In this document: positions 17,645 to 26,692 of the stretch, piece by piece
Numbering within the stretch: position 1 is the stretch's first letter
Layout: each line of letters starts with the position of its first letter
From: Planctomycetota bacterium
GTDB taxonomy: Bacteria; Planctomycetota; Phycisphaerae; Sedimentisphaerales; Anaerobacaceae
Length of the DNA: 60,437 nucleotides
NCBI GenBank assembly: GCA_019456145.1
Contig: VRUL01000008.1
Location: 1 to 60,437 of the forward strand
Direction of reading: 5' to 3'
Program-made: the position numbers and the translations under genes
The notes under the pieces: model-generated
Database searches by the model: none
Seen by the model: the letters and a program-made list of their open reading frames with translations, nothing else
Told to the model about the DNA's origin: nothing

Positions 17645-18559
17645 CTATCTGAGGTAATACAGGAGTGTCCGGGATTTGCCGTCCCTTAAGAGTTCGATCT
17701 CCATAATCGGGCGTTTCCTTGCTTTTTTGAAAATCTTGTAAGCTATTTTTTTGCTGCTTAACTGTTGTCCATTGACTACTCGAATTATGTCGCCGCTCTT
17801 AAGCAGAAGGTCTTTTGCTACCAATATTTTGTCCAGGCCGGTTATACGATATCCTACTATTTGACCGTTGATACGATAAGATTCAAGGACTGATTTTTTC
17901 AACATTGTTTCTATATATTTCATTTTAGTGCGTACTTCGGTCAGTACTTGTTTAGCTTGTGCTTTGGCATTTACTGTATTACTTGTTTGTTCGATGTTCC
18001 GTTTCACAGGCTTTGGGTCTGAAGGTTTCGGGTCCGAAAGTGTTTCAGTAGCAATAGTAGCAATAGTAGCAATAACTTCATCTTCGGAAGACAGCATGGC
18101 GGACTGTTCATCGTCCATTTTTGTGATTGTTTCTTTGTCTTGTTGTAAATATGGCGTTGGGCCATAATCTTCGATGTTTTGAGCGTTTTGAGTAAGGCTG
18201 TCTGCTATAATAGCGTCCAGTATGTTGTAATCGGGAGATACATCGTTAGCGGATTTCTCCAAGGGCCTTGCCGAAGCTATGGGAATCGGAGTGCCTAAGA
18301 CACGGCCGTTCAATTTTAAGTTAGCGCCCATCTGGTTAGGCGATGTTCGGCATTGGGGGGATTTGTGCCAGTACACCCCGGTCAAAGGTTCCGGGAGATT
18401 CAGCATCTGGAGTATAGTGAAACATTCGCTGCTACCGGCCGATCTCGGTGTATCAACTTTCTCTATTCGCTGTGCGACCAGTGCCCTTCCAATAGTAAAA
18501 GATATGATAACACCAACAAGAGCCAACTGAAGTGTAAATCGAACCACCCGTGTCTGCAT
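17645..18559 (-). CDS. GspC-like type II secretion protein (orphan)
   Basis: The 304-residue protein has an N-terminal membrane anchor (residues 6-28), a short conserved-looking region (LKLNGRVLGTPIPIAS near 81-96), a long low-complexity linker with an ATIATIATE repeat and paired DPKPSDPKP, and a C-terminal PDZ-like domain (about 225-304: SGDIIRVVNGQQL, then a helix, then MEIELLRDGK). That order is the GspC plan, where the protein links inner-membrane and outer-membrane parts of the type II secretion machine. No other gsp genes are nearby. A strong AGGAGG ribosome binding site precedes ATG 18559. Confidence 0.7.
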   Translation of the reverse strand: MQTRVVRFTLQLALVGVIISFTIGRALVAQRIEKVDTPRSAGSSECFTILQMLNLPEPLTGVYWHKSPQCRTSPNQMGANLKLNGRVLGTPIPIASARPLEKSANDVSPDYNILDAIIADSLTQNAQNIEDYGPTPYLQQDKETITKMDDEQSAMLSSEDEVIATIATIATETLSDPKPSDPKPVKRNIEQTSNTVNAKAQAKQVLTEVRTKMKYIETMLKKSVLESYRINGQIVGYRITGLDKILVAKDLLLKSGDIIRVVNGQQLSSKKIAYKIFKKARKRPIMEIELLRDGKSRTLLYYLR

Positions 18560-18684
18560 TTTATCACCCTCCTTCTTCTTTTAAGATATGCAGACTCAAC
18601 TTAATCCTTAATTTAACAATCTATCCATAGTCCAATCCATTAAAGTATAAGAAACAGGTGTGAGAATGCAAAATCATGGCGTTT

Positions 18685-18804
18685 TTATAACCGTACAGCT
18701 ATGATTTTATCAGACATGCCACCGGGCCCGAGGAGATAAAGGCTATAGCCTCTTTTGACTTGTCCATTGCCCTGGAGCTCAGGCGTTAAAAAACTCAGGT
18801 CCAC
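18685..18804 (-). CDS. Short orphan ORF, possible gene relic
   Basis: A minus-strand frame from GTG 18804 to TAA 18685 encodes 39 residues (DLSFLTPELQGNGQVKRGYS, then LYLLGPGGMSDKII). The glycine-rich, ordered composition looks like the C-terminal end of a larger exported protein rather than random translation, but an in-frame TAG lies three codons upstream and there is no ribosome binding site. It lies between the GspC-like gene and the oxidoreductase. I cannot name a family; it may be a leftover of a deleted gene. Confidence 0.25.
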   Translation of the reverse strand: MDLSFLTPELQGNGQVKRGYSLYLLGPGGMSDKIIAVRL

Positions 18805-18816
18805 CCTGTACTATCC

Positions 18817-20046
18817 TCACGCTTTTAAGCCGGTCAGGTCGACTTGGAGTCCTTTGTTCTCCCGGAGCACCTGGTCCCATGTGAGTTTGGTATTTCTGAT
18901 GGCGGCTTCACGACCCAGGATGGTCGCCAGCGTAGAGTTCACGCTGGGCTGGAGTGTCGGGTTGTCGTAGATGCCGTTTACAATGGATTTATGGAAGGTA
19001 TCGATATTGCGCTCGGCGCCGCGAGGATAGAGATTTTCCACATCGCCTCCCCGGTATCCGCCTTTATTGCCCAGAATCCGAACGCGTCCGGTATAACCGG
19101 TTTCGAGGTATCCATCCGTGCCCTGGGCGAAACAATCGCAGCGAAACTCAAAGCGGTTCCTTAAATGCTCGCCCCTGTGGTTGAGGATAAGCCCGTCTGC
19201 AAATTCATAAGTGATTGAAAAGACGTCATGGGAGTCCCCGTGGGGATTATTGCGGGCGATTCGGGAACTGCCCATTGCGCTGATTGGTCTATCGCCTGCA
19301 ATCCACAAGGCAACATCGACGGCGTGAATACCCGCGTTGACTATGTAGCTGCCGCCCAGTTCATTATCATTTACCCAAATCAGATGCTGGAGCCGGCTTT
19401 CGATGGTGGCGGTCTTCGGGGGGTCGGAAAAACTTTCGTCATTATATTCGGAACTCAACATTGCGATTTTGCCAACCGCACCTGTCTTGACGCGCTTTAC
19501 GCCTTCGATGTAGAACTGGTCGGTTCGGGTTTGAAAGTCTGCCAGAAAGACCTTTTTTTCGGTCTTTGCCTTTTGGCCCATTTTGGCGATTCTCAAACAC
19601 CCGGGAACGTCGCATCCCAACGGCTTGGCAATATAGACATGACAGCCGGCTTCGACGGCGGCCTCGGTATGATCGGGGAAACAATAGGGCGGCGTTTCCA
19701 GGAACACGGCATCGACTTTATCTGCGATGAGTTTTTTATAGGCGGAGAGTCCGGAAAAACACCTTGATTCGTCGACTTTAAACTGCTTGCCGGCGGCTTT
19801 GGCCACGTGAGCAAAATAATCGGCAACCGCGGTGATTTGATATCCTCCGTGCCTTTGTACCATTCCGGCAATCATTTTGCCGCGTCCGCCCAAGCCGATG
19901 CAGCCGACCTCGATGCGGCTATTGGCCTGGATTCCCCTTACCAGAGAGGGTTTGATTATCGTAAAGGACAGAACGGACGCACCGGCACCGGAGATGAAAC
20001 CACGGCGCGTTATAGTTTTATTTTGTGTATTCTTTAGATTACTCAT
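18817..20046 (-). CDS. Tat-exported Gfo/Idh/MocA oxidoreductase
   Basis: The 409-residue protein starts with a twin-arginine signal (TRRGFISGAGASVLSF near 14-29), then a Rossmann domain (GCIGLGGRGKMIAG near 48-61) and the family motif IAKPLGCDVPG, where the usual E-K-P reads A-K-P. The second domain carries NAGIHAVDVALWIAGD. The family oxidises or isomerises sugars and polyols with NAD(P). Tat-exported members are numerous in planctomycetes and are thought to carry a tightly bound cofactor to the periplasm. Here it stands next to a GH20-like hydrolase on the same strand. Confidence 0.92.
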   Translation of the reverse strand: MSNLKNTQNKTITRRGFISGAGASVLSFTIIKPSLVRGIQANSRIEVGCIGLGGRGKMIAGMVQRHGGYQITAVADYFAHVAKAAGKQFKVDESRCFSGLSAYKKLIADKVDAVFLETPPYCFPDHTEAAVEAGCHVYIAKPLGCDVPGCLRIAKMGQKAKTEKKVFLADFQTRTDQFYIEGVKRVKTGAVGKIAMLSSEYNDESFSDPPKTATIESRLQHLIWVNDNELGGSYIVNAGIHAVDVALWIAGDRPISAMGSSRIARNNPHGDSHDVFSITYEFADGLILNHRGEHLRNRFEFRCDCFAQGTDGYLETGYTGRVRILGNKGGYRGGDVENLYPRGAERNIDTFHKSIVNGIYDNPTLQPSVNSTLATILGREAAIRNTKLTWDQVLRENKGLQVDLTGLKA

Positions 20047-20145
20047 ACTATGCCCTCTTTCTTCTTCAACGATTTTTCCTTTACCGGGCTCAGCCGCACG
20101 GTCAAGCTTTTGGACTTTTATAACATCCTAAAGCCACAAGGTGTG

Positions 20146-21162
20146 CTACCAAAAGCAAATTGTGGCGTAAAGTAACGGCTCAAATTTTGTCAAATCCTTT
20201 ATCGGGACTGCGCCCCAAGTGGTATTTAGATGTCCAAGCATTTTCCTGTTGTTCAAATTTCGAGAATATTCAACGAGTGCTTTGGTGGCTTCTAATTTTT
20301 TCCAGCCGGCGGGCCAGACCCGAAAGCCTTTTTTGAGAAACAGGGGTATCGATTCGTATTTATCGCGTATTTCGTAATGCCAGTCGCAGATTATTATATC
20401 TTTTGGTATCATGTCAATCGCACCGGCGGTACCATTAGCACTTGCCTCCCACTTGCCATAGTTAATTTTAGCTGCGTCGATCAGGCGGTCTCCCCACATA
20501 AGCATTTCAAGCTTATGTTTTTTGACCAGGTGTTTGTGATAGTCGTTCACTGCTTTAGCGAAGAGCCCGGCTTTATCTTTGCCCCTGCAGCGTGGGCAGC
20601 CGTCCTGGCCTATCAGAAAAACTTCGTCCATTCCCACATGAATTGCATCGGCCCCGAAAGCATCAATCAACTCGTCCATAAGGTCAAATACTATCCGATT
20701 AACCTCCGGATGAAGGGGGCACCAGCTTCGGCAATAAATCTTTTGGTTTTTTTCATATTGTGCGAGGTTTTCGTCGAATTGCGGATACTTGACTAATAAA
20801 GGGAAATTATGCTGCCGCCATGACTGATGACCCAGGCACTGGAATTGCGGGATAAGGCGGACATTGTGTTTGCGGCATTCGGAGAGCAGCTTTTTTATTT
20901 GCGTTTTTTTGCTCGGATTTTTTGCCCGCAGCTCGGGATGAGAACGAAACTCATATCCGTAATTTATCTCAGCTACGATTACGTTAATGCGAAGCTTTGC
21001 CAGCTCGCCCACGACTTTTGTAAGCTGTTGGGTCTTGTTCTGAGATGTCATAAGGACATGCAGACCCCGCCAGGGCTGAGAATTTGCTGCAGGAAGCGCG
21101 TGTGATGCTGATGGAATCCCAAGGATGCATAATACGAGTGCATAGGACAAAAATCTTCTCAT
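20146..21162 (-). CDS. GH20-like glycoside hydrolase
   Basis: The 338-residue protein has a signal peptide (residues 1-22) and a TIM-barrel domain. HVGMDEVF at 175-182 matches the H-x-G-x-D-E motif of GH20 beta-N-acetylhexosaminidases, with D179 and E180 as the expected catalytic pair. It lacks the N-terminal GH20b domain of larger enzymes. AAGGAG precedes ATG 21162. It probably attacks amino-sugar-containing glycans outside the cytoplasm, fitting its neighbours among exported enzymes; a non-hydrolytic GH20-related role is possible. Confidence 0.8.
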   Translation of the reverse strand: MRRFLSYALVLCILGIPSASHALPAANSQPWRGLHVLMTSQNKTQQLTKVVGELAKLRINVIVAEINYGYEFRSHPELRAKNPSKKTQIKKLLSECRKHNVRLIPQFQCLGHQSWRQHNFPLLVKYPQFDENLAQYEKNQKIYCRSWCPLHPEVNRIVFDLMDELIDAFGADAIHVGMDEVFLIGQDGCPRCRGKDKAGLFAKAVNDYHKHLVKKHKLEMLMWGDRLIDAAKINYGKWEASANGTAGAIDMIPKDIIICDWHYEIRDKYESIPLFLKKGFRVWPAGWKKLEATKALVEYSRNLNNRKMLGHLNTTWGAVPIKDLTKFEPLLYATICFW

Positions 21163-21345
21163 TGCGAGGTCTCCTTAATCTATAATAAGATTTTTTTACG
21201 CAGCGGTTTAAATAGTCAGTGATCATTATACCGGGATGGAGTGTTCAAATAAAGTAATTTGATTGAGCCGGAGGTCCCTTTCCGGGATTCGAATTCCGGC
21301 AGATCATCCCTGACGTGCAGCTTTCGATATGCCTAATCCCTGGTT

Positions 21346-22917
21346 CTACTGTCCTATGGTTACAGTTCCGCCCGTGGCGGTCAGCGTCATGGGCTGCCAG
21401 ATGGTGATTTTCGTCACAAGGTTGAGCCAGTTAGCTTCCTGATAGTTTCCGTTGGCGATGCTGACCGTTCCGTTGGGGAGCACAGCTTCGACTCCTTCCT
21501 TTACCGTATTGTAGGGGTTGGCCGAGGTGCCGTCCTCAGTCCCGCTGTTTCGGTAGTCCACGTAGCAAGGATGCCGAGATATCCAGAGGCAGGATGCATC
21601 GATCTCGGTGCGCATCCGCGCGATATTCAAAGCGTGAAACTGATGCAGAATGTTATTACGCCCACCCGGGCAGTTGTGGCAATAACTCATGATAGTGCTG
21701 GGGGCATCGTTGCAGTCCTGCGCCGTACAGTTCCCCTGGACAACACAGCAATCGATTGGTGGATTGAAATCGAATGTGTGCTGTGCGTTGGAGTTATGGC
21801 CGAGCTCATGAAATACAATTCCGACATCGTGCAAGAGGCTCTCGGGCAGCGTTGGCCCCGTGTGGTTACCGCCACTGCAGCTGTAACCCCTATCGTAGCT
21901 GCATAGCGCACTTCCCTGCTCTCCCCAGCCATTGATACCTCTGCTCGACAACAGATGGGCAAGGTCGCGTTCAATAAAGCCCGGCTGTCCCGGATTATGA
22001 TTGGCCCGCCAATAGTTTTCGAATTCAGTCAGAGCCTCGTTCCCGCCGCCCGTGTAGGAGTAAGGGTCGTTGATCGTGGTCCAGATGCGGATGAATGTCA
22101 GGGTAATCTTGACGCTAACATCCCTTTGGAAGATATCGTTGCCAGCTCCAAACAAAATGTACACGTACTCCAACGCATCATGTAAATCATTAAATCGGTC
22201 CCAGAACTCGTAGTCACATTCCAGGGCGACTCGAAGTGACCGAAATTGCGCGGCTTCAATATTAGCCGGAGGCAGGTCTGCCGGTTCTGGTTCTTCGGTG
22301 GGTGTCAATGTGCCGCCGCACCCTGATACTTCCGCCGGGTCCGGCTCTGGCAGTTCGGACAGTTCGTGAATGACGTGACGCAGGTCAACAGAAGCCTCTC
22401 GAGTCCACCGGTTAGGTGTAATCACGTACCCTTTTTGACCGCTCCACAGAATCCCGTGGCAGCCCCGAGGTGATATGCCGAGTACGACACGTGAATCGTT
22501 CACATCTGCGATCGTGCCGCGAAAAAGCACAATATCGGGGGGGGCGATAGGGACGTCGCCTTGATCCGTACCCGCTACGATGAGCGTTGTTGGTGTTGTG
22601 ATGCTGAACTGCTCCAGTTTCAGGTCGACGGTTTCATCCTTGGAAAGCGGGAAATCTGTCAGACGAACGGAATCAAGCTCGGCCAGGATCGCATAGGCAT
22701 TTTCCGACAATGTCAGTGATGTACCCGTGTCCGAAGATTCGATGTCGGCTACCCATAGTGGCGAGTTCAGTTCCAAAGCTGTGGGATCATCTGCAAAGGC
22801 AGGATTGCCCATCGTAACGAGTATAACTACTGCCAGCCAAGCCAGAAAGATTGTCCTTACATATACCTGTTTGCAGCTGAAATCAGAGCTTAACCAGTTT
22901 TCTGTATTGTTCGACAT
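21346..22917 (-). CDS. Secreted metzincin-type zinc metalloprotease
   Basis: The 523-residue protein has an N-terminal signal sequence (about 20-42), a prodomain-like region (50-220) and a catalytic domain of the M12 reprolysin type. HELGHNSNAQH at 370-380 is the extended HExxHxxxxxH zinc motif, and STIMSY at 407-412 is the Met-turn. The catalytic domain is rich in Cys (six or more within 385-420), implying disulfides. After about 430 comes the start of a DUF1565-like right-handed helix (DGTSANPYNTVKEGVE), which ends abruptly after about 90 residues. AAGGAG precedes ATG 22917. Confidence 0.88.
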   Translation of the reverse strand: MSNNTENWLSSDFSCKQVYVRTIFLAWLAVVILVTMGNPAFADDPTALELNSPLWVADIESSDTGTSLTLSENAYAILAELDSVRLTDFPLSKDETVDLKLEQFSITTPTTLIVAGTDQGDVPIAPPDIVLFRGTIADVNDSRVVLGISPRGCHGILWSGQKGYVITPNRWTREASVDLRHVIHELSELPEPDPAEVSGCGGTLTPTEEPEPADLPPANIEAAQFRSLRVALECDYEFWDRFNDLHDALEYVYILFGAGNDIFQRDVSVKITLTFIRIWTTINDPYSYTGGGNEALTEFENYWRANHNPGQPGFIERDLAHLLSSRGINGWGEQGSALCSYDRGYSCSGGNHTGPTLPESLLHDVGIVFHELGHNSNAQHTFDFNPPIDCCVVQGNCTAQDCNDAPSTIMSYCHNCPGGRNNILHQFHALNIARMRTEIDASCLWISRHPCYVDYRNSGTEDGTSANPYNTVKEGVEAVLPNGTVSIANGNYQEANWLNLVTKITIWQPMTLTATGGTVTIGQ

Positions 22918-22983
22918 AATGTCTCCTTCTTATATTTCTAAAACCATAGAAATCAGGATTTACCTTTGAATGGCGGTTTCATC

Positions 22984-24936
22984 TTATTGCAAGGTAACGA
23001 GAACAAGGACCATGCCTCGTCCCTCGTCGAGTTTTGTCATTGCTTTACCTAAGACCGCACCCTGTGCCCTGTTGTAATCTGCAACTTTCATTGCGTAGCC
23101 GGGTGTATCTGAAGTGGTCAGCAGGTCGCCGGGCTGGATTTTGCCATATGATGCATCAGCGAAACAGTAGACACGGCCTGTCAGGGCTACGGGATACTCA
23201 CCATCTGCCGCAGAGCCTGATTGGGTCATCAACATTCCGGGCTCAACACCGCCTGCACCGCTGATTATGCCTGCAACGCAGCGGTCGTAGGCCTTTTGGG
23301 AAATCTTTAGTTTGCCGGGATTCTCCGGGTCAATACTTAAAACCATACCGGCTTTAACCGCATCTGCCTCTTTGACATCAAATGGTTCGGCCATATCGCT
23401 GCCGCCTGTTATCTGGAGAATTTTGACGGCGACCTTTCCGTCCTCGAAGATTCTAATTCCGTTTCCTGTTGCGGGCGGAGAAGCAGTAGAGCTGACGCTT
23501 ATCGACATACCCGAATCATCGTAGGTTATGTCCCTGCGGTGTCCATTAGGTGCATACGCTATGATGCCGGGCCAGCCACCCGGTGTGCTCATGTTGATTT
23601 GTCCGGCGCCCAGGTCGAACCGTGCTCTGCCGCCTGAGACATGTAACTTTTCCTGGGGCGTTGTTGTTCCGATACCGACGTTGTCGGCGAAATAATTTGC
23701 GTTCCCTCCAGAACCCCAGCTAAAGTAGTTCCCGTTGGACCATAATGCTTCCAAGCCGTTTACCCGCATCGCCGTCCCGGTTGTTCCTTTGTTGAGGTTG
23801 ACCGGTCCTGCAACATCCAGTTTATAAGATGGACTCGTCGTTCCAATGCCGACATAGCCGGTGTCTGTAACCGTCATTTTTACCTCATTGTTTGCGTATA
23901 CTGTTATCTTGCCCCAATCAGCACCAAGACCATAAAAATCGTCAATACCATCCCATACAGCAAGTTTTTTGAGGGTTGGCGGTATCTCTGCGCCGAGAGA
24001 CAGTCTTGCCTGCGGGTTCTTTGTCCCGATGCCGACGTTGCCGGCGTTGTCTACGAATATCCCGCGGGTTTGCAGCGAGTATGGTACGGGTGTTATTTCC
24101 TGCCGGGGACTTAGAGTAGTAAAGCCGCCGCCATTCGGCCTGGCGTCAATTTCCAGCCAGCGGGCATCCCCGTTGAATACGTCGCTTCCGAAATCAAGTT
24201 CGGTCGTAAAGTAGCCGTCGATGACATCAAGGTTATTTATATCAATTGTATTTCCAGATTGCATACCCGTGAGAAGGCTGTCGTAGAGCTTGAACTGAAA
24301 GTCGTATTGACCATCCGCAGATTTGTTTGAATCTATCAGCCTTCCCTGGTAGGTAAACATCGTACCGGTTGGGATTGTAGCTGTGATTTCATAGGAGCAG
24401 TCGGCACCTCCACCACCCTGGTCGTTGCATTGTGTGTAAGAGCCGCCGTAAGTCCGTGCTTTGATGTAGTGGAGGCCGCTGTACAATGTTATCCACTGGA
24501 TACGCGAAGCAAGACCTTCGCCGCCGTCGTCATCGGAGGTCAACATGTTACAACTGCTGTTATAGAGTTCCAGCACTGTGTCGGCGTTAGTACCGGAGAG
24601 ATTTGATGTCTGGACCGTTAACACAATCCCGGCTTGAACATTCACGGACATCCAGTCCACGTCACCGTTGACGTGTATTGTATGCGACTGGGTTTCGCCA
24701 TGGCTAATCGGACTGGCGTTTGCAGGCAGGTTGTCCGGCTCATACAGGTCAGCCGTTGCCGTCTCAATGCCCTGTGTGGAAGCCCCGGCTTTTATCTCCG
24801 TCTCGATCATGCTGCCATTCACCGTGGAGCCGGTCGAAGACGGTTCTTCTGACTTGTCATTGATGGTAAGGTTTGTACCACCCCGCGCCATAGAGGCTAA
24901 AGTCATAACCACAATTGTTAATATCACTCTTTTCAT
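22984..24936 (-). CDS. Large secreted protein with PPC domain and tail-fibre-like repeats
   Basis: The 650-residue protein has a signal peptide (1-19), a bacterial pre-peptidase C-terminal (PPC) domain at about 66-185 (SHTIHVNGDVDWMSVNV, TVLELYNSS), then a TMFTYQGRLIDSNK segment and several VGIGTTSPSYKLDVAG-type repeats as found in trimeric tail fibres and adhesins. The last 150 residues (ADAVKAGMVLSIDPENPGKL) resemble the peptidase-G2/tail-end region seen in such proteins. It has no known catalytic site outside that region. Transcription probably starts at the promoter at 25182-25210, giving a long leader. It is probably a cell-surface or matrix protein. Confidence 0.75.
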   Translation of the reverse strand: MKRVILTIVVMTLASMARGGTNLTINDKSEEPSSTGSTVNGSMIETEIKAGASTQGIETATADLYEPDNLPANASPISHGETQSHTIHVNGDVDWMSVNVQAGIVLTVQTSNLSGTNADTVLELYNSSCNMLTSDDDGGEGLASRIQWITLYSGLHYIKARTYGGSYTQCNDQGGGGADCSYEITATIPTGTMFTYQGRLIDSNKSADGQYDFQFKLYDSLLTGMQSGNTIDINNLDVIDGYFTTELDFGSDVFNGDARWLEIDARPNGGGFTTLSPRQEITPVPYSLQTRGIFVDNAGNVGIGTKNPQARLSLGAEIPPTLKKLAVWDGIDDFYGLGADWGKITVYANNEVKMTVTDTGYVGIGTTSPSYKLDVAGPVNLNKGTTGTAMRVNGLEALWSNGNYFSWGSGGNANYFADNVGIGTTTPQEKLHVSGGRARFDLGAGQINMSTPGGWPGIIAYAPNGHRRDITYDDSGMSISVSSTASPPATGNGIRIFEDGKVAVKILQITGGSDMAEPFDVKEADAVKAGMVLSIDPENPGKLKISQKAYDRCVAGIISGAGGVEPGMLMTQSGSAADGEYPVALTGRVYCFADASYGKIQPGDLLTTSDTPGYAMKVADYNRAQGAVLGKAMTKLDEGRGMVLVLVTLQ

Positions 24937-25181
24937 TTTTTACTCCTTTCAAAAGATTGTTACTATCTTATGTCATGCTCTGTACACTCTGGTTCCATCG
25001 AACTAATCATTCAGGGAATCACAATTAGTAGAGTTGCAGACCTCATGTTCCAGAAAGTGTTAATAGCTCTTATAGTGTAAATTCTATGCACTCCTCCTGC
25101 CTCCCTGAGTTTTGCGGAATTGGTACAACAGATACGCGTTTTTATGCTGTTTCCTGTAGCATGTCTATTTACGCTACAACA

Positions 25182-25210
25182 ATTATGAGTTTTTTTCATG
25201 TTCTTGTCAA
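25182..25210 (-). promoter_or_regulatory. Promoter of the 650-residue secreted protein gene
   Basis: On the minus strand TTGACA (25205-25210) and CATAAT (25182-25187) are separated by exactly 17 bases. Start of transcription would be near 25175, about 240 bases before ATG 24936, which itself has an AAAGGAG ribosome binding site. Confidence 0.7.
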
Positions 25211-25321
25211 GAGTTTTTTTGAAAGGATCTGGTAGGCCCAAAGGCCTTGAGGGGAACTAAAAAATATAACAGGAAACGGTGGGAAAGCCTGTGTGTTTAT
25301 TGCTGATTGAATTTAGAAGGA

Positions 25322-25350
25322 TTGACTTTGGCGACATTTGAGTTTAAAAT
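25322..25350 (+). promoter_or_regulatory. Promoter of the Tat aldo/keto-like gene
   Basis: TTGACT (25322-25327) and TAAAAT (25345-25350) with a 17-base spacer, about 55 bases before ATG 25405. Confidence 0.65.
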
Positions 25351-25404
25351 ATTGGTATTAAATATTTTAAATGATTTTTTTGACGGTTTTTCTGGAGGTG
25401 CAAT

Positions 25405-26373
25405 ATGCCCGGATTAAATCAAGACCGAACGGCCGGTGCAGATAGTCGGCTGCAACAAGGGCAGATTTCTCGCCGCGAATTTCTGATAAGGCTGGGAGCT
25501 TTGCCGGTCGCCGCGATGGCTGCCAAAAGTGTATCCTCGGCCCAGGCTGGCGAGGCGAAGCTGCCTCGTATAAAGTTCGGTAAGGTTTCACTATCCCGGT
25601 TGGTCTGTGGGACTAATCCTTTCAACGCCGGCTCACACCTGTCAGTATTCGTTAACCACGAGATGCGGCGATACTACACGACCGAACAAATTCTCAAGAC
25701 CCTTCGCCGTTGCCAGGAAGTGGGCATCAATTGCTGGCAGTCCGGCGGCGGAAATTATAAAATGTACCGTCGCTTTATCGACCAGGGCGGCAAAATGCAC
25801 TATCTGTCCATCAACTCCAATCCCGAAGATATTGAAAAAGTAGCCAGGGCCGGCGGAATAGGAATCGCCCATCATGGCGAAGCTACAGACCGTTTATTCA
25901 AATCAGGCAAGCTTGTGAAGATTCATGATTTCCTCAAGCGTGTTCGAGATGCGGGCCTTATGGTGGGCGTCTCCACCCATATGCCTGCTGTGATAGAAGC
26001 CATTGAGGACAAAGGGTGGGACGTGGACTACTATATGGCCTGCGTTTACGAACGCCATCGAACCGCAGCCGAATTGAAAAAGCTGTTGGGCCATGTTCCA
26101 ATACCTTTGCGCGAAGTGTATTTACAGGAGGACCCGCCACGAATGTTCAAGGTGATGCGGCAGACAAAGAGGCCGTGTCTGGCTTTTAAGATTCTTGCTG
26201 CCGGGCGACTTTCCGAACGCAAGGCGTGGGTGGAAAAAGCCTTTCGCGAGACGTTCCAATCCATCAAGGCCAATGATGGGGTTATTGTTGGTATTTACGA
26301 CCGGTATAGCGACCAGCCTGGGGAAGACGCAGAATACGCACGAAGTTTCAGTTCCCTGAGCGGCAAGGCTTGA
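25405..26373 (+). CDS. Tat-exported aldo/keto reductase-like protein
   Basis: The 322-residue protein begins with a twin-arginine signal (SRREFLIRLGALPVAAMAA at 22-40). The remainder looks like a TIM barrel of the aldo/keto reductase type: KVSLSRLVCGTNPF, a helix with the RRCQEVGINCWQSG segment, and later LAFKILAAGRLSER. The catalytic Asp-Tyr-Lys-His set of true aldo/keto reductases is not clearly complete, so enzyme activity is uncertain. GGAGG precedes ATG 25405. It lies before a glycoamylase gene on the same strand, but a 316-base gap argues against one transcript. Confidence 0.7.
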   Translation: MPGLNQDRTAGADSRLQQGQISRREFLIRLGALPVAAMAAKSVSSAQAGEAKLPRIKFGKVSLSRLVCGTNPFNAGSHLSVFVNHEMRRYYTTEQILKTLRRCQEVGINCWQSGGGNYKMYRRFIDQGGKMHYLSINSNPEDIEKVARAGGIGIAHHGEATDRLFKSGKLVKIHDFLKRVRDAGLMVGVSTHMPAVIEAIEDKGWDVDYYMACVYERHRTAAELKKLLGHVPIPLREVYLQEDPPRMFKVMRQTKRPCLAFKILAAGRLSERKAWVEKAFRETFQSIKANDGVIVGIYDRYSDQPGEDAEYARSFSSLSGKA

Positions 26374-26692
26374 GACGCATATCATTTTCGAAATGCCTGT
26401 CTATTTGCTATTTCAGCTCTGCCGCTTTTGATTGCTCTTTTACTTGCATGAGAGGTTGAGGTGTGCGCAGAGGTCCTGGCTAAAGCATTAAGGGTGTAAA
26501 CGCCGCAGATACAACCGTTTAGCAAGAGGATTTGGCGAGAGGAAGCTTAAAACACTTGATTTTTTGGGGCAAATTTGGCATTATATAGATATACAGAATA
26601 CAGGAGGAGCATTGTAGAATTTTAGTCAAACAGGAGGTCTCGGCGTAAGGATTCGGATGTTCGGTTTTAATAATCGGCCTGGAAATTGAGTG
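26374..26692. other. Intergenic region before the glycoamylase gene
   Basis: About 320 bases with no gene. It contains two ribosome-binding-site-like strings (CAGGAGGAGC near 26601 and ACAGGAGGTC near 26630) that are not followed by usable start codons, and an A/T-rich TTATATAGATATA stretch near 26580 that could be part of a promoter for the gene at 26693. Confidence 0.4.

Larger units (their letters stand above)
24937..25404. other. Divergent intergenic region with two promoters
   Basis: This 468-base stretch separates the divergent genes ending at 24936 and starting at 25405. It is A/T-rich and holds one sigma70-like promoter in each direction (listed separately). The minus-strand transcript would carry a leader of about 240 bases before its start codon. 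Short minus-strand reading frames here have no coding character. Confidence 0.6.

Noticed and set aside
25011..25241. A 76-codon minus-strand frame in the divergent promoter region.
   Set aside because: Its composition is non-coding and it spans the consensus promoter of the neighbouring gene.
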